Positions 37,165 to 46,111 of a DNA stretch of 64,000 nt are shown here, piece after piece. Both the position numbers and the translations under genes were made by a program. Below the pieces are notes generated by a model. It searched no databases. It had not been told where the DNA came from and saw only the letters and a list, made by a program, of their open reading frames with translations. How positions within the stretch are numbered: the first letter of the stretch is position 1; each line of letters starts with the position of its first letter. The stretch covers positions 660,820 to 724,819 of the forward strand of contig NZ_LMMT01000001.1 of NCBI RefSeq assembly GCF_001422365.1, read 5' to 3'. This stretch comes from Pseudorhodoferax sp. Leaf265 (GTDB taxonomy: Bacteria > Pseudomonadota > Gammaproteobacteria > Burkholderiales > Burkholderiaceae_C).

Positions 37165-38618
37165 ACGAGGACCTCGACCCCATGACCGCTGCCCTGCTCG
37201 ACTCCCTGCGCGCCATCGTCGGCGACGCCCATGTGCTGGCCGACGGCGACCTCTCGGCCTGGGAACAGGACTGGCGCAAGCGCGAGCGCGGCCGCGCGCT
37301 GGCCGTGGTCCGGCCCGCCAGCACCGCGCAGGTCGCAGCGGTCGTCAAGGCCTGCGCGGCGGCCGGCGTCAGCATCGTGCCGCAGGGCGGCAACACCGGC
37401 CTGGTCTGCGGCTCCACGCCCGATGCGAGTGGCCGCCAGGTCGTGCTGTCGACCAGACGCATGAACGCCGTGCGCGCGATCGATCCTGCCAACCTCACGG
37501 TCACGGTGGAGGCCGGCTGCGTGCTGCAATCGCTGCAGGAGATCGCCGAGAAAGAGGGCTTCCTGTTCCCGCTGAGCCTGGGCGCCGAAGGCAGCTGCAC
37601 CATCGGCGGCAACCTCTCCACCAACGCAGGCGGCACGCAGGTGGTGCGCTACGGCAACACGCGCGAGCTGTGCCTGGGCCTGGAGGTCGTGACGGCCGAG
37701 GGCGAGGTCTGGAGCGGCCTCACCGGCCTGCGCAAGGACAACACGGGCTACGACCTGCGCGACCTGTTCGTCGGCGCCGAGGGCACGCTGGGCATCATCA
37801 CCGCCGCGACCATGAAGCTCTACCCGATGCCGGCCGTGCAGCTGACCGCCTGGGCCGCCGTGCCCTCGATGGAACACGCCGTGGAACTGCTGGGCCTGGC
37901 GCACCGCACGCTGGGCGCGGGGCTCACGGGCTTCGAGGTCATGGGCCGCTTCGCGCTGAGCCTGGTGGCCAAGCACTTCCCACAGCAGCGCGTGCCCTTC
38001 GTCACCGCCGCGGCCGAATCCTCTGAAGAGACGCCTTGGTGCGTGCTGCTGGAGAACTCCGACGACGAATCGGAGGAGCACGCGCGCAGCCGCTTCGAGA
38101 AGCTGCTGGAGCAGGCCTTCGAGGCCGGCTGCGTCAGCGATGCCGTGATCGCCGAGAACCTCTCGCAGGCGCGCGCGCTCTGGCATGTCCGCGAGAGCAT
38201 CACGCTGGCCCAGGTCGAAGAGGGCCTGAACATCAAGCACGACATCTCGATCCCGGTCTCGCGCATCCCCGAGTTCGTGCGCGTGACCGATGCACTGCTG
38301 GCGCAGAAGATCCCCGGCGTGCGCATGGTCGACTTCGGTCACCTGGGCGACGGCAACCTGCACTACAACGTGCAGGCCCCGGCCGGCGGCGACGCCAAGG
38401 CCTTCCTGGCCGCGCACGAGGAGGAGGTCAACACGCTGGTGTTCGACTCCGTCAAGTCCTTCGACGGCTCGATCTCGGCCGAGCACGGCGTGGGCAGCCT
38501 CAAGCAGCACAAGCTGCCCCACTACAAATCGCCGGTCGCAATGAAGCTCATGCGCGCGATCAAGGGCGCGCTGGACCCCGAGAACCGCATGAACCCGGGC
38601 CGCGTGCTGGAGGCCTGA
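37161..38618 (+). CDS. FAD-binding oxidoreductase, GlcD / D-2-hydroxyglutarate dehydrogenase type
   Basis: 485 aa. PCMH-type FAD domain: [18 protein letters not shown] (about 76-93), [19 protein letters not shown], and [21 protein letters not shown]-terminal FAD oxidase domain with [15 protein letters not shown], the metal/substrate His region, and [12 protein letters not shown]. Oxidises a D-2-hydroxy acid (2-hydroxyglutarate, lactate or glycolate); sequence motifs do not decide which. Single-subunit form without GlcE/GlcF neighbours. Confidence 0.9.
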   Translation: MNEDLDPMTAALLDSLRAIVGDAHVLADGDLSAWEQDWRKRERGRALAVVRPASTAQVAAVVKACAAAGVSIVPQGGNTGLVCGSTPDASGRQVVLSTRRMNAVRAIDPANLTVTVEAGCVLQSLQEIAEKEGFLFPLSLGAEGSCTIGGNLSTNAGGTQVVRYGNTRELCLGLEVVTAEGEVWSGLTGLRKDNTGYDLRDLFVGAEGTLGIITAATMKLYPMPAVQLTAWAAVPSMEHAVELLGLAHRTLGAGLTGFEVMGRFALSLVAKHFPQQRVPFVTAAAESSEETPWCVLLENSDDESEEHARSRFEKLLEQAFEAGCVSDAVIAENLSQARALWHVRESITLAQVEEGLNIKHDISIPVSRIPEFVRVTDALLAQKIPGVRMVDFGHLGDGNLHYNVQAPAGGDAKAFLAAHEEEVNTLVFDSVKSFDGSISAEHGVGSLKQHKLPHYKSPVAMKLMRAIKGALDPENRMNPGRVLEA

Positions 38619-38650
38619 CGCCCCCACGCGTCTGCTGCGAAAATCCGGCC

Positions 38651-39466
38651 ATGACCAACGCGCGCCCCATCCGCTCCCAGTACGAAGACTTCATGCGCCA
38701 TGTGCACACCCATGGCGTGGCCAAGGGCGACCGCACGGGCACGGGCACCAAGAGCGTGTTCGGCCACCAGATGCGCTTCGACCTGTCCGAGGGCTTTCCG
38801 CTGGTGACGACCAAGAAGGTGCACCTGAAGTCCATCATCGTGGAACTGCTGTGGTTCCTGACCGGCTCGTCCAACAACCACTGGCTCAAGGAGCGCGGCG
38901 TGTCGATCTGGGACGAGTGGGCCAGGGAAGACGGCGACCTGGGCCCGGTCTATGGCGTGCAGTGGCGCTCCTGGCCCACGCCCGAGGGCGGCCACATCGA
39001 CCAGATCGCCGAGGTGGTCAAGCAGCTCAAAAGCAGCCCCGACTCGCGCCGCATCATCGTGAGCGCCTGGAACGTGGCCGACCTCTCGAAGATGGCCCTC
39101 ATGCCCTGCCATGCGTTCTTCCAGTTCTACGTGGCCGAGGGCAAGCTCAGCTGCCAGCTGTACCAGCGCAGCGCGGACATCTTTTTGGGCGTCCCGTTCA
39201 ACATCGCCAGCTACGCGCTGCTCACCCACATGCTCGCGCAGCAGTGCGACCTGGAAGTCGGCGACTTCATCTGGACCGGCGGCGACTGCCACATCTACAG
39301 CAACCACGTGGAGCAGGTGGCGCTGCAGCTCTCGCGTGAACCGCGCCCCTACCCGCTGCTGAAGATCCTGCGCAAGCCCGCCTCGATCTTCGACTACCAG
39401 TTTGAGGACTTCGCCATCGAAGGCTACGACCCGCATCCCGCCATCAAGGCGCCAGTGGCGGTGTGA
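38651..39466 (+). CDS. thyA: Thymidylate synthase
   Basis: 271 aa. Makes dTMP from dUMP with methylenetetrahydrofolate. [18 protein letters not shown], catalytic Cys in [32 protein letters not shown] and [12 protein letters not shown] are all intact. folA follows 9 bp later, so the enzyme producing dihydrofolate and the one recycling it are co-transcribed. Confidence 0.97.
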   Translation: MTNARPIRSQYEDFMRHVHTHGVAKGDRTGTGTKSVFGHQMRFDLSEGFPLVTTKKVHLKSIIVELLWFLTGSSNNHWLKERGVSIWDEWAREDGDLGPVYGVQWRSWPTPEGGHIDQIAEVVKQLKSSPDSRRIIVSAWNVADLSKMALMPCHAFFQFYVAEGKLSCQLYQRSADIFLGVPFNIASYALLTHMLAQQCDLEVGDFIWTGGDCHIYSNHVEQVALQLSREPRPYPLLKILRKPASIFDYQFEDFAIEGYDPHPAIKAPVAV

Positions 39467-39475
39467 AGGATTGAG

Positions 39476-39985
39476 ATGCCCACGCTGCACCTGATCTGGG
39501 CCCAGGCCGCGAACGGCGTCATCGGCCGCAACAACACCCTGCCCTGGCGCTTGCCCGAGGACATGGCGCACTTCAAGGCCACGACCATGGGCTGCCCCGT
39601 GGTCATGGGCCGCAAGACCTGGGATTCGCTGCCACCCAAGTTCCGGCCGCTGCCCGGCCGCATCAACATCGTGCTGACGCGTCACCCCGACTGGCAGGCC
39701 GATGGCGCGCTGCGCGCCGCGTCGCTCGAAGAGGCCCTGGGCCTGTGCCCGGCCGATGCCAAGGTCTGGGTCACGGGCGGGGCCGATGTCTATGCGCAGG
39801 CATTGCCGCAGGCCAGCACGGCCGTGGTGACCGAGATCGAGGCGACGTTCGAGGGCGACGCCTTTGCGCCGCACTTGGACGGCGCGTGGACCGAAGTCGC
39901 GCGTGAGCGCCATGTCTCGGCCACGGGGCTGGCCTTCAGCTTCGTGCACTACCGCAACACCGCGGTTCCGGCCACCGCGGCTTGA
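39476..39985 (+). CDS. folA: Dihydrofolate reductase
   Basis: 169 aa. Reduces dihydrofolate to tetrahydrofolate with NADPH. LIWAQAANGVIGRNNTLPWR and LPEDMAHFKATTMGCPVVMG (catalytic Asp/Glu region), KTWDSLPPKFRPLPGRINIV and WVTGGADVYAQALP are family hallmarks. Second gene of the thyA-folA pair. A GC-rich hairpin follows the stop. Confidence 0.96.
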   Translation: MPTLHLIWAQAANGVIGRNNTLPWRLPEDMAHFKATTMGCPVVMGRKTWDSLPPKFRPLPGRINIVLTRHPDWQADGALRAASLEEALGLCPADAKVWVTGGADVYAQALPQASTAVVTEIEATFEGDAFAPHLDGAWTEVARERHVSATGLAFSFVHYRNTAVPATAA

Positions 39986-39988
39986 GCC

Positions 39989-40007
39989 ATGGGGCCGTAG
40001 GCCCCAT
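39989..40007 (+). terminator. Hairpin after folA, terminator-like
   Basis: ATGGGGCC and GGCCCCAT form a perfect 8-bp stem with a GTA loop, starting four bases after the folA stop. There is no U-run, so termination by the hairpin alone is uncertain. Confidence 0.35.
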
Positions 40008-40158
40008 CCGACCCCGCAGCGGCGCACGGGCCGCTGGCAGCGTGGGCCTGCACCGGCCAGACTGGCAGCACCCGCCATCGGCACGCGCCAGAACCACACC
40101 AACAAGCGCGCCCGGCTCCCTTTGCCGAGCAACCATCGGCACCGCCCCGAAATGCCGC

Positions 40159-40623
40159 ATGGACCTGCTCGCCGCCTGGATGCCCTGGATCAAGTTCGTG
40201 CACCTGGCCGCGCTGCTGGCCTGGTGCGCCAGCCTGCTCGCACTGCCCTCGCTGCTCGCCTTGTTTCCGCGGACCGAGGGCAGGGTCAGCCGGCGCCGCC
40301 TGCGCGCGGCCACGCGCTTCGTCTACATCGCGCTGGCCTCGCCGGCCGCGGTGCTGGCCGTGGTCTCGGGCACTGCGCTGATCCACCTCATGAACGTCTA
40401 CGCGCCCTGGTTCTTCGCCAAGCTCACGCTGGTGGCCGCGATGGTGCTGTTCCACGCGGGCTGCGGCAAGCTGATCCTGGTGCTGCGCGAGCGGCCGCGG
40501 GTGTGGTCGCCGGGCCTGCTGCTGGCCACGGCGGCGGTGCCGGTGGCGCTGATCCTCGGCGTGCTGTGGCTGGTGCTGGCGCAGCCGGCGCTGGGGCCGC
40601 TCAGTCTTCCTCGTCTTCGTTGA
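40159..40623 (+). CDS. CopD-family membrane protein
   Basis: 154 aa, four helices. WIKFVHLAALLAWCASLLAL and FVYIALASPAAVLAVVSGTA, with AKLTLVAAMVLFHAGCGKLI, follow the CopD/HemJ-like pattern with His near residue 15 and residue 95 that could bind heme or copper. It precedes the oxidase genes on the same strand, with only the opposite-strand DUF2231 gene between; a role in metal or heme supply to the oxidase is plausible. Its last 23 bp overlap the convergent DUF2231 gene. Confidence 0.75.
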   Translation: MDLLAAWMPWIKFVHLAALLAWCASLLALPSLLALFPRTEGRVSRRRLRAATRFVYIALASPAAVLAVVSGTALIHLMNVYAPWFFAKLTLVAAMVLFHAGCGKLILVLRERPRVWSPGLLLATAAVPVALILGVLWLVLAQPALGPLSLPRLR

Positions 40624-41083
40624 GTACGCCCACCCGATGCTCGAACACCAGCGTCCCGCCCAGCCAGCCGGCCACCCCCACGAGCAGCACCCCGAGGCCC
40701 GAGAGGTACAGGCCCATGGGGACGATGGCGGCCTCGGCATCGCCCAGCCGCAGGCCCCAGTTCGCCATGCCCACGGACAGCAGCATCACGGCCACGACGA
40801 AATGGCTCCAGGCCGCGGCGCGGCGCCGGATGTCGCGCACCGCCAGCAGCTCGGCCGTGCCGACCGCGCCGGCCACGATGCCGCTCAGCGCGCCGCCGCC
40901 CGCCAGCCACAGCGACATGCGGGCCCAGAACGGATCGCTCCATGTCCACCAGGCCAGGTCGCTCGCGAACACGCTGACCAGGAAGGCGATCGGGAACGGC
41001 ACCAGCATCGCATGCGCGGGGTGGCCGAAGAAGTGCACGCTGGTCGTCGTGCCGTGCGGGATGGGGTCGGCGTAGTGCTTCAT
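40601..41083 (-). CDS. DUF2231 membrane protein
   Basis: 160 aa, four helices. FFGHPAHAMLVPFPIAFLVS is the DUF2231 signature, followed by SDLAWWTWSDPFWARMSLWL. A conserved His-Pro-x-His may bind a cofactor. Divergent from the oxidase subunit II gene and overlapping the 3' end of the CopD-like gene. Function unknown; the family is often found with respiratory genes. Confidence 0.85.
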   Translation of the reverse strand: MKHYADPIPHGTTTSVHFFGHPAHAMLVPFPIAFLVSVFASDLAWWTWSDPFWARMSLWLAGGGALSGIVAGAVGTAELLAVRDIRRRAAAWSHFVVAVMLLSVGMANWGLRLGDAEAAIVPMGLYLSGLGVLLVGVAGWLGGTLVFEHRVGVLNEDEED

Positions 41084-41815
41084 GCTGGGCGCTACTGTAG
41101 AAGGCGGCGCGCGCAGCGCGCTGCCGGCGCACATGCCGTGTGCCTGTGCGCCGCCGCCGTGCTGGCCGGATGCAGCACGGCCGGCCCGCTCTCCGCGCTG
41201 GACCCGGCCGGCCCCGGCGCTGCGCCCATCGCCCAGGTCTGGTGGTGGATGTTCTGGGGCGGCACGGCACTCACGCTGGGCATGACGGCGCTGGGCCTGG
41301 TGGCGGTGTTGCGTCGCCGCCGGCAGGCTGCGGCAGACCTCGGGGCGGGGCAGGCGTGGCTGGTCGCCGGCGGTCTGCTGCTGCCGGGCCTGGTCATCGG
41401 CGCGCTGCTGTTCTGGGGCCTGCGCGCGGGCCACGCGCTGCTGCCGCTGCCGGGCGCTGCGCCCGTGTTCACGGTCGAGGTGACGGCGCGCCAATGGCAG
41501 TGGGACGTGCACTACCCCGCGCATCCGCTCGCGCCAGCGCAGCCCAACCGCATCGACATTCCGGCCGGACAGCCCGTGGACGTGCGTGTGCGCACGGCCG
41601 ACGTGATCCACGGCTTCTGGGTGCCGCGCCTGGGTGGCAAGATCGACACGATCCCGGGCCGCACCAACGTGGTCCGGCTGCAGGCCGATGCACCGGGCGT
41701 CTACCGCGGCGTGTGCGCCGAGTACTGCGGCACGGGGCACGCGCGCATGCCGATGGAGGTGCACGCGCATGCGCCCGCGGCGCTGGCGGCGCGCATGCAG
41801 GGGGCCACGCCATGA
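41075..41815 (+). CDS. coxB: Cytochrome c oxidase subunit II (lipoprotein form)
   Basis: About 246 aa. Carries the CuA centre that accepts electrons from cytochrome c. VLAGC is a lipobox, so the N-terminus is probably lipidated. Two helices follow (WWWMFWGGTALTLGMTALGL, AWLVAGGLLLPGLVIGALLF). The CuA ligands are seen as VIHGFWVP (His) and CAEYCGTGHARMPM (Cys, Glu, Cys, His, Met). There is no heme c domain at the end. The start is uncertain: GTG 41075 gives a basic n-region (RRRR) but overlaps the divergent gene; GTG 41138 leaves a very short signal. Overlaps the next gene by four bases. Confidence 0.88.
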   Translation: MLHAGRYCRRRRAQRAAGAHAVCLCAAAVLAGCSTAGPLSALDPAGPGAAPIAQVWWWMFWGGTALTLGMTALGLVAVLRRRRQAAADLGAGQAWLVAGGLLLPGLVIGALLFWGLRAGHALLPLPGAAPVFTVEVTARQWQWDVHYPAHPLAPAQPNRIDIPAGQPVDVRVRTADVIHGFWVPRLGGKIDTIPGRTNVVRLQADAPGVYRGVCAEYCGTGHARMPMEVHAHAPAALAARMQGATP

Positions 41816-44304
41816 CGCACCCCGTGGCCCTGCACCGCCGGCTGCAACAGGTCTGGCACAACCCCGCGGGCTGGCGTTCGCTCTCGGCCGTCAACCACAA
41901 CATCGTGGGCCGGCGCTTCATCGCCACGGCGCTGCTGTTCTTCTTCGTCGGCGGCATGCTGGCCATGCTGATCCGCGCGCAGTTGGCCACGCCGCAATCG
42001 GCCTTCCTCGACGATGCGCTGTACGCCCAGGTCTTCACGATGCACGGGACCATCATGATGTTCCTGTTCGCGATCCCGCTGATCGAGGGCTTCGCGATCT
42101 ACCTCCTGCCCAAGATGCTGGGCGCGCGCGACCTGGCCTATCCGCGCCTGGGCGCGTTCGGCTACTGGTGCTACCTGCTGGGCGGGCTGATCCTGCTCGG
42201 CGCACTGGCGGCCGGGCTCGCGCCCGACGGCGGCTGGTTCATGTACACGCCGCTGTCCAACGCCACGCACACGCCGGGGGTGAACGCCGACGTCTGGCTG
42301 CTGGGCATCACCTTCGTGGAGATCTCGGCCGTGGCGGCCGCGGTGGAGATCATCGTCACCATCCTGACCATGCGCGCGCCGGGCATGCGACTCGTCGACA
42401 TGCCGCTGTTCGCCTGGTACATGCTGGTCACGGCCGGCATGATGCTGGTGGGCTTTCCGCCGCTGATCCTGGGCAGCCTGATCCTGGAGCTCGAACGCGC
42501 GGCCGGCTGGCCCTTCTTCGACGCCGCGCGCGGCGGCGATCCGCTGCTGTGGCAGCACCTGTTCTGGCTGTTCGGCCACCCCGAGGTCTACATCATCTTC
42601 CTGCCCGCGGCCGGCATCGTCTCCACGCTCATCCCCACCTTCGCACAGCGCCCGCTGGTCGGTCGCAACTGGGTGCTGGCCAGCGTGGTGGCCATGGCCT
42701 TCATCAGCTTCGGGCTCTGGGTGCACCACATGTTCACGGTGGGCATCCCGCACCTGGCGCTCGTGTTCTTCTCGGCCGCCAGCATGCTGGTGGCCATCCC
42801 CACGGCGGTACAGCTGTTCGCCTGGATCGCCACGCTCTGGCACGGCCGGCCCAAGCTGGCGCTGCCCCTGCTGTGGCTGCTGGGCTTTCTCGTGGTCTTC
42901 GTCTGCGGTGGGCTCACGGGCGTGATGCTGGCGCTGGTGCCGTTCAACTGGCAGGCGCACGACACGCACTTCGTCGTCGCGCACCTGCACTATGTGCTGG
43001 TCGGCGGCTTCCTGTTCCCGTTCCTGGCGGGCGTGTACTACTGGTTTCCACACCTGTTCGGCCGCCAGACGCTGCCGCGCCTGGGCAGCTGGGCGTTCTG
43101 GCTCATCTTCCTGGGCTTCAACACCACCTTCTTCGTGATGCACCTGACCGGGCTGCTGGGCATGCCGCGGCGCGTGGGCAGCTACGTGACGGGCCTGGGC
43201 TGGGACCTGCCCAACCTCGTCTCGTCACTCGGCAGCTTCGTGATGGCGATCGGCTTCTTCCTGCTCTTGATCGACCTGATCGTGAGCGCCTATCTGGGCC
43301 GCATCGCCCCGCAGAACCCCTGGCGCGCGTCCACGCTGGAGTGGGCCATGCCGACACCACCGGCCTTCTACAACTTCGCAAGCCAGCCGCGCGTGCTGGG
43401 CCCCGAACCGCTGTGGACGGAGCCGAACCTGGGCGCGCGTGCCGCGGCGGGCGAAGGCCTGCTGGCCGACGCCGGGGTGGACGAGCAGCGCAGCCTGGGC
43501 TGCGATCCTGTCAGCGGCGAGCCCACGCACGTGGTGCGGCTGCCGCGGCCGAGCTGGCTGCCGCTGGCGGCGGCGCTGGCCGTGGGCAGCGTGTTCATGG
43601 GCCTGCTGACCAAGGCCTACTGGCTCGCGCCCCCGGCCGCGCTGCTCGCGCTGGTGCTGTTCTGGCGTTGGGCCTGGTCGATCGGCCTGCGGCAGGACCC
43701 CGCACCCGTGGAGACAGGCGCGGGCCTGCGCCTGCCCGTGCACGACGTGGTGGAGCGCGCCCCGGGCCGCGCCGGCCTGCTGTGGACGCTGGTGGCCAAC
43801 GGCAGCTTCTTCGTCTCCCTGCTGTTCGGTCACGCCTATCTGGCCACCGTGGCGCCGGGCTGGCCACCGCCGCACTGGTTGCGGGCTGACCTGGTCACGC
43901 CGCTGGCCGGTGCGGCCGCGCTGGCCCTGGCCTGCGGCGCGACGCGGTACGCCGTGTGGGCCAACGCGGGTGGCAACGTGCGCGGCCGGCAGCTGGCGCT
44001 GCTGGCCGCGCTGATCGCCGCGCTGTCCGCCACGCTGCTGCTGCCGGCCGGCGTGCTGCCCGGCATGCCTACGCCGCGCGAGCACGCCTACGGCGCGATG
44101 CTGGGCTTCTGCCTGGCCTATGCCGTACTGCACACCGCGTTGGGCGCGGTGTTCGTGGCCTATGCGCTGGCACGCGGGCAGGCGGGCTATCTGTCTGCCC
44201 AGCGCAGCGTGGAGCTGCACAACGCGCGGCTGTGGTGGGACTACACCGCTGCCACGGGCGCCGTGCTGCTGCTGGCCATGCATGTTCCGGCGTGGGGACG
44301 TTGA
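41812..44304 (+). CDS. ctaD: Cytochrome c oxidase subunit I-III fusion
   Basis: 830 aa. Residues 1-560 are subunit I: heme a His78 (FTMHGT), CuB ligands His256 with the linked Tyr260 (FGHPEVY, keeping the D-channel Glu258) and His305-His306, heme a3 His391 and heme a His393 (AHLHYV). Residues from about 590 are a subunit III-like unit with about seven further helices (TLVANGSFFVSLLFGHAYLA). The fusion replaces a separate coxC gene, which is absent. A1-type heme-copper oxidase by the GHPEVY motif. Confidence 0.93.
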   Translation: MTHPVALHRRLQQVWHNPAGWRSLSAVNHNIVGRRFIATALLFFFVGGMLAMLIRAQLATPQSAFLDDALYAQVFTMHGTIMMFLFAIPLIEGFAIYLLPKMLGARDLAYPRLGAFGYWCYLLGGLILLGALAAGLAPDGGWFMYTPLSNATHTPGVNADVWLLGITFVEISAVAAAVEIIVTILTMRAPGMRLVDMPLFAWYMLVTAGMMLVGFPPLILGSLILELERAAGWPFFDAARGGDPLLWQHLFWLFGHPEVYIIFLPAAGIVSTLIPTFAQRPLVGRNWVLASVVAMAFISFGLWVHHMFTVGIPHLALVFFSAASMLVAIPTAVQLFAWIATLWHGRPKLALPLLWLLGFLVVFVCGGLTGVMLALVPFNWQAHDTHFVVAHLHYVLVGGFLFPFLAGVYYWFPHLFGRQTLPRLGSWAFWLIFLGFNTTFFVMHLTGLLGMPRRVGSYVTGLGWDLPNLVSSLGSFVMAIGFFLLLIDLIVSAYLGRIAPQNPWRASTLEWAMPTPPAFYNFASQPRVLGPEPLWTEPNLGARAAAGEGLLADAGVDEQRSLGCDPVSGEPTHVVRLPRPSWLPLAAALAVGSVFMGLLTKAYWLAPPAALLALVLFWRWAWSIGLRQDPAPVETGAGLRLPVHDVVERAPGRAGLLWTLVANGSFFVSLLFGHAYLATVAPGWPPPHWLRADLVTPLAGAAALALACGATRYAVWANAGGNVRGRQLALLAALIAALSATLLLPAGVLPGMPTPREHAYGAMLGFCLAYAVLHTALGAVFVAYALARGQAGYLSAQRSVELHNARLWWDYTAATGAVLLLAMHVPAWGR

Positions 44305-44306
44305 AC

Positions 44307-44681
44307 ATGCCGGCCAGCTCCCCTGCCCGCTGGTTGCTCGGCACCACCGCCGGCCTGTTGGTCTGGGCCAGCAGCTTCGTCGTGCTGTACGCCGGTCTGA
44401 CGTTGGGATGCGAAGCCGGCTGGCATGCACGCCGGCTCTACGGCATCAACCTCCTGACAGGCGCCTTGGCCCTGGCCTGGCTCTTGCACCTGCTCGCGCT
44501 GGCCGCCCTGTGGAGGTGGTTTGGCCCATGGACCGGAGCGCTGCGCCACATGGCACGCGTGCTGACGGCCGTGGCGGCAGCCGCCACGCTCTGGACCGGC
44601 TGGCCGCTGCTGGCCTTGCCCCCCTGCGCTGGCCAGATGCTGGCATCGACCATGGAGGACCCCACATGTTCGAAGACCTGA
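44307..44681 (+). CDS. Small membrane protein of the oxidase operon
   Basis: 124 aa, three helices (LLGTTAGLLVWASSFVVLYA, LLTGALALAWLLHLLALAAL, VLTAVAAAATLWTGWPLLAL), three Cys residues (GCEAGWH; PPCAG; the last at DPTC). No family recognised. Sits between ctaD (2-bp gap) and ctaG (16-bp overlap), so it may be an assembly factor or accessory subunit of this oxidase. Confidence 0.8.
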   Translation: MPASSPARWLLGTTAGLLVWASSFVVLYAGLTLGCEAGWHARRLYGINLLTGALALAWLLHLLALAALWRWFGPWTGALRHMARVLTAVAAAATLWTGWPLLALPPCAGQMLASTMEDPTCSKT

Positions 44682-45403
44682 TCTCCCTGTGCCTGGCCGG
44701 CAAGCCGCCGGCCCTGCCGCAGGACTGGTGGCTGCACTGGAGCCTGGCCCCGGCCACGCTGGTGCCGCTGCTGGGGCTGCTGGCCTGGCTGCTCATGCAC
44801 CGCCGCAAGCCGTTGGCATTCGCGGGCTGGGGCCTGCTCGCGCTGGCCCTGGTCTCGCCTCTGTGCCGCCTCGCGGCCACCCTGGCCTCGGCCCACATGG
44901 CGCAACTGATGCTGCTGCTGGCGGGCATGGCGCTGCTCGCGCTGGGCTCGCTGCCGCGCGCCCACATGCCCAAGCCCGGCCCGGCCGCAGCCGTGCACGG
45001 TGTGCTGCTGTGGCTGTGGCACTGGCCACCGCTGTATGCGGCCGTTCTGGCGTATGCGAGCCTGCATGTCACCGCCATTGCGCTGCTGCTGGGCTCGGCC
45101 TGGTGGTTCTGGCGCGCCGTGCTGCTGGCCCCCCAGCCCCGGCGTGGCACGGCCCTGCTCGCGCTGTTGGCCACGATGGCCCACACCGGGCTGCTGGGCG
45201 CACTGCTGACCTTCGCCAGCGAGCCGCTCTACGCCGCGCCGGGCGCACGGGCCTGGGGCATGGAGCCGCTGCACGACCAACAGTTGGCCGGGCTGCTGAT
45301 GTGGGTGCTCGGCGCTCTCGGCTACCTGCTGGCAGCCATGGCGCTCGCGTTGCGTTGGTTCGCGCCGGGCCACCCAGTCCGGCGCGCGACACCGGCGCAT
45401 TGA
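44666..45403 (+). CDS. ctaG: caa3-type CtaG cytochrome c oxidase assembly protein
   Basis: 245 aa with about seven helices. Pattern of the caa3_CtaG family (PF09678): LVSPLCRLAATLASAHMAQL, LWLWHWPPLYAAVLAY and MEPLHDQQLAGLLMWVLGAL with conserved His residues that could pass copper. Distinct from the Cox11-type CtaG. Last gene of the oxidase operon. Confidence 0.87.
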   Translation: MFEDLISLCLAGKPPALPQDWWLHWSLAPATLVPLLGLLAWLLMHRRKPLAFAGWGLLALALVSPLCRLAATLASAHMAQLMLLLAGMALLALGSLPRAHMPKPGPAAAVHGVLLWLWHWPPLYAAVLAYASLHVTAIALLLGSAWWFWRAVLLAPQPRRGTALLALLATMAHTGLLGALLTFASEPLYAAPGARAWGMEPLHDQQLAGLLMWVLGALGYLLAAMALALRWFAPGHPVRRATPAH

Positions 45404-45451
45404 GGCGCGGGCATACTGGCCCGGCCCCACGACCCGGACCACCGCCCCACC

Positions 45452-46111
45452 ATGCAGCTGGATGCAGCGCTTCGCGACCAGATCGCCCGCCACCTCGCCA
45501 CCTTCGAATTGCATGGCGCGCTGGCCGCCGGACACCGGGCCGCGGTGGCGCTGGCCCTCGTGGAGGAAGGCTGGGGCGCGGAGTTTCCCGGCCTGCCCCG
45601 TCCCGAGGACTGGAGCGCTCAGGCCGCCGTGCTGCTCACGCGGCGCGCCATGCACCTGCGCAACCACCCGGGCCAATGGGCCCTGCCTGGTGGCCGTGTC
45701 GAGCCCGGCGAGTCCGCTGCAGACGCAGCGCTGCGCGAACTGCACGAAGAGGTGGGCCTGGAACTGGGCCCCGAGGCCGTGCTGGGCCTGCTCGACGACT
45801 TCCCCACGCGCTCGGGCTTCGCGATCACGCCCGTCGTGGTGTGGGCCGGCGCCGTACGCAGCGCGCTCGTGCCCAATCCCGCCGAGGTGGCCAGCATCCA
45901 CCGCGTGCGCCTGACCGAGTTGCAGCGCGCCGATGCGCCGCTGCTCGAAGCCATCGACGACAGCCCGCACCCCGTGCTGCGCATGCCGGTCGGCGACGGC
46001 TGGGTCGCGGCACCCACGGCCGCGCTGCTGTTCCAGTTCCGCGAGGTCTGCCTGGCCGGCCGCGCCACGCGCGTGGCGCACTACGAACAGCCCCTGTTCG
46101 CGCGCCGCTAG
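45452..46111 (+). CDS. NUDIX hydrolase, CoA-pyrophosphatase-like
   Basis: 219 aa. NUDIX box GGRVEPGESAADAALRELHE followed by EVGLEL matches GX5EX7REUXEEXGU. The segment LLTRRAMHLRNHPGQWALPG is typical of the NudL/CoA diphosphatase group. The C-terminal part (residues 150-219) is family-like. Overlaps the convergent transporter gene by four bases. Confidence 0.88.
   Translation: MQLDAALRDQIARHLATFELHGALAAGHRAAVALALVEEGWGAEFPGLPRPEDWSAQAAVLLTRRAMHLRNHPGQWALPGGRVEPGESAADAALRELHEEVGLELGPEAVLGLLDDFPTRSGFAITPVVVWAGAVRSALVPNPAEVASIHRVRLTELQRADAPLLEAIDDSPHPVLRMPVGDGWVAAPTAALLFQFREVCLAGRATRVAHYEQPLFARR

Noticed and set aside
41140-41811. N-terminal extension of the oxidase subunit I frame
   Set aside because: It overlaps coxB in another frame, has no family match, and the ATG at 41812 gives the exact subunit I N-terminus with an ATGA junction.
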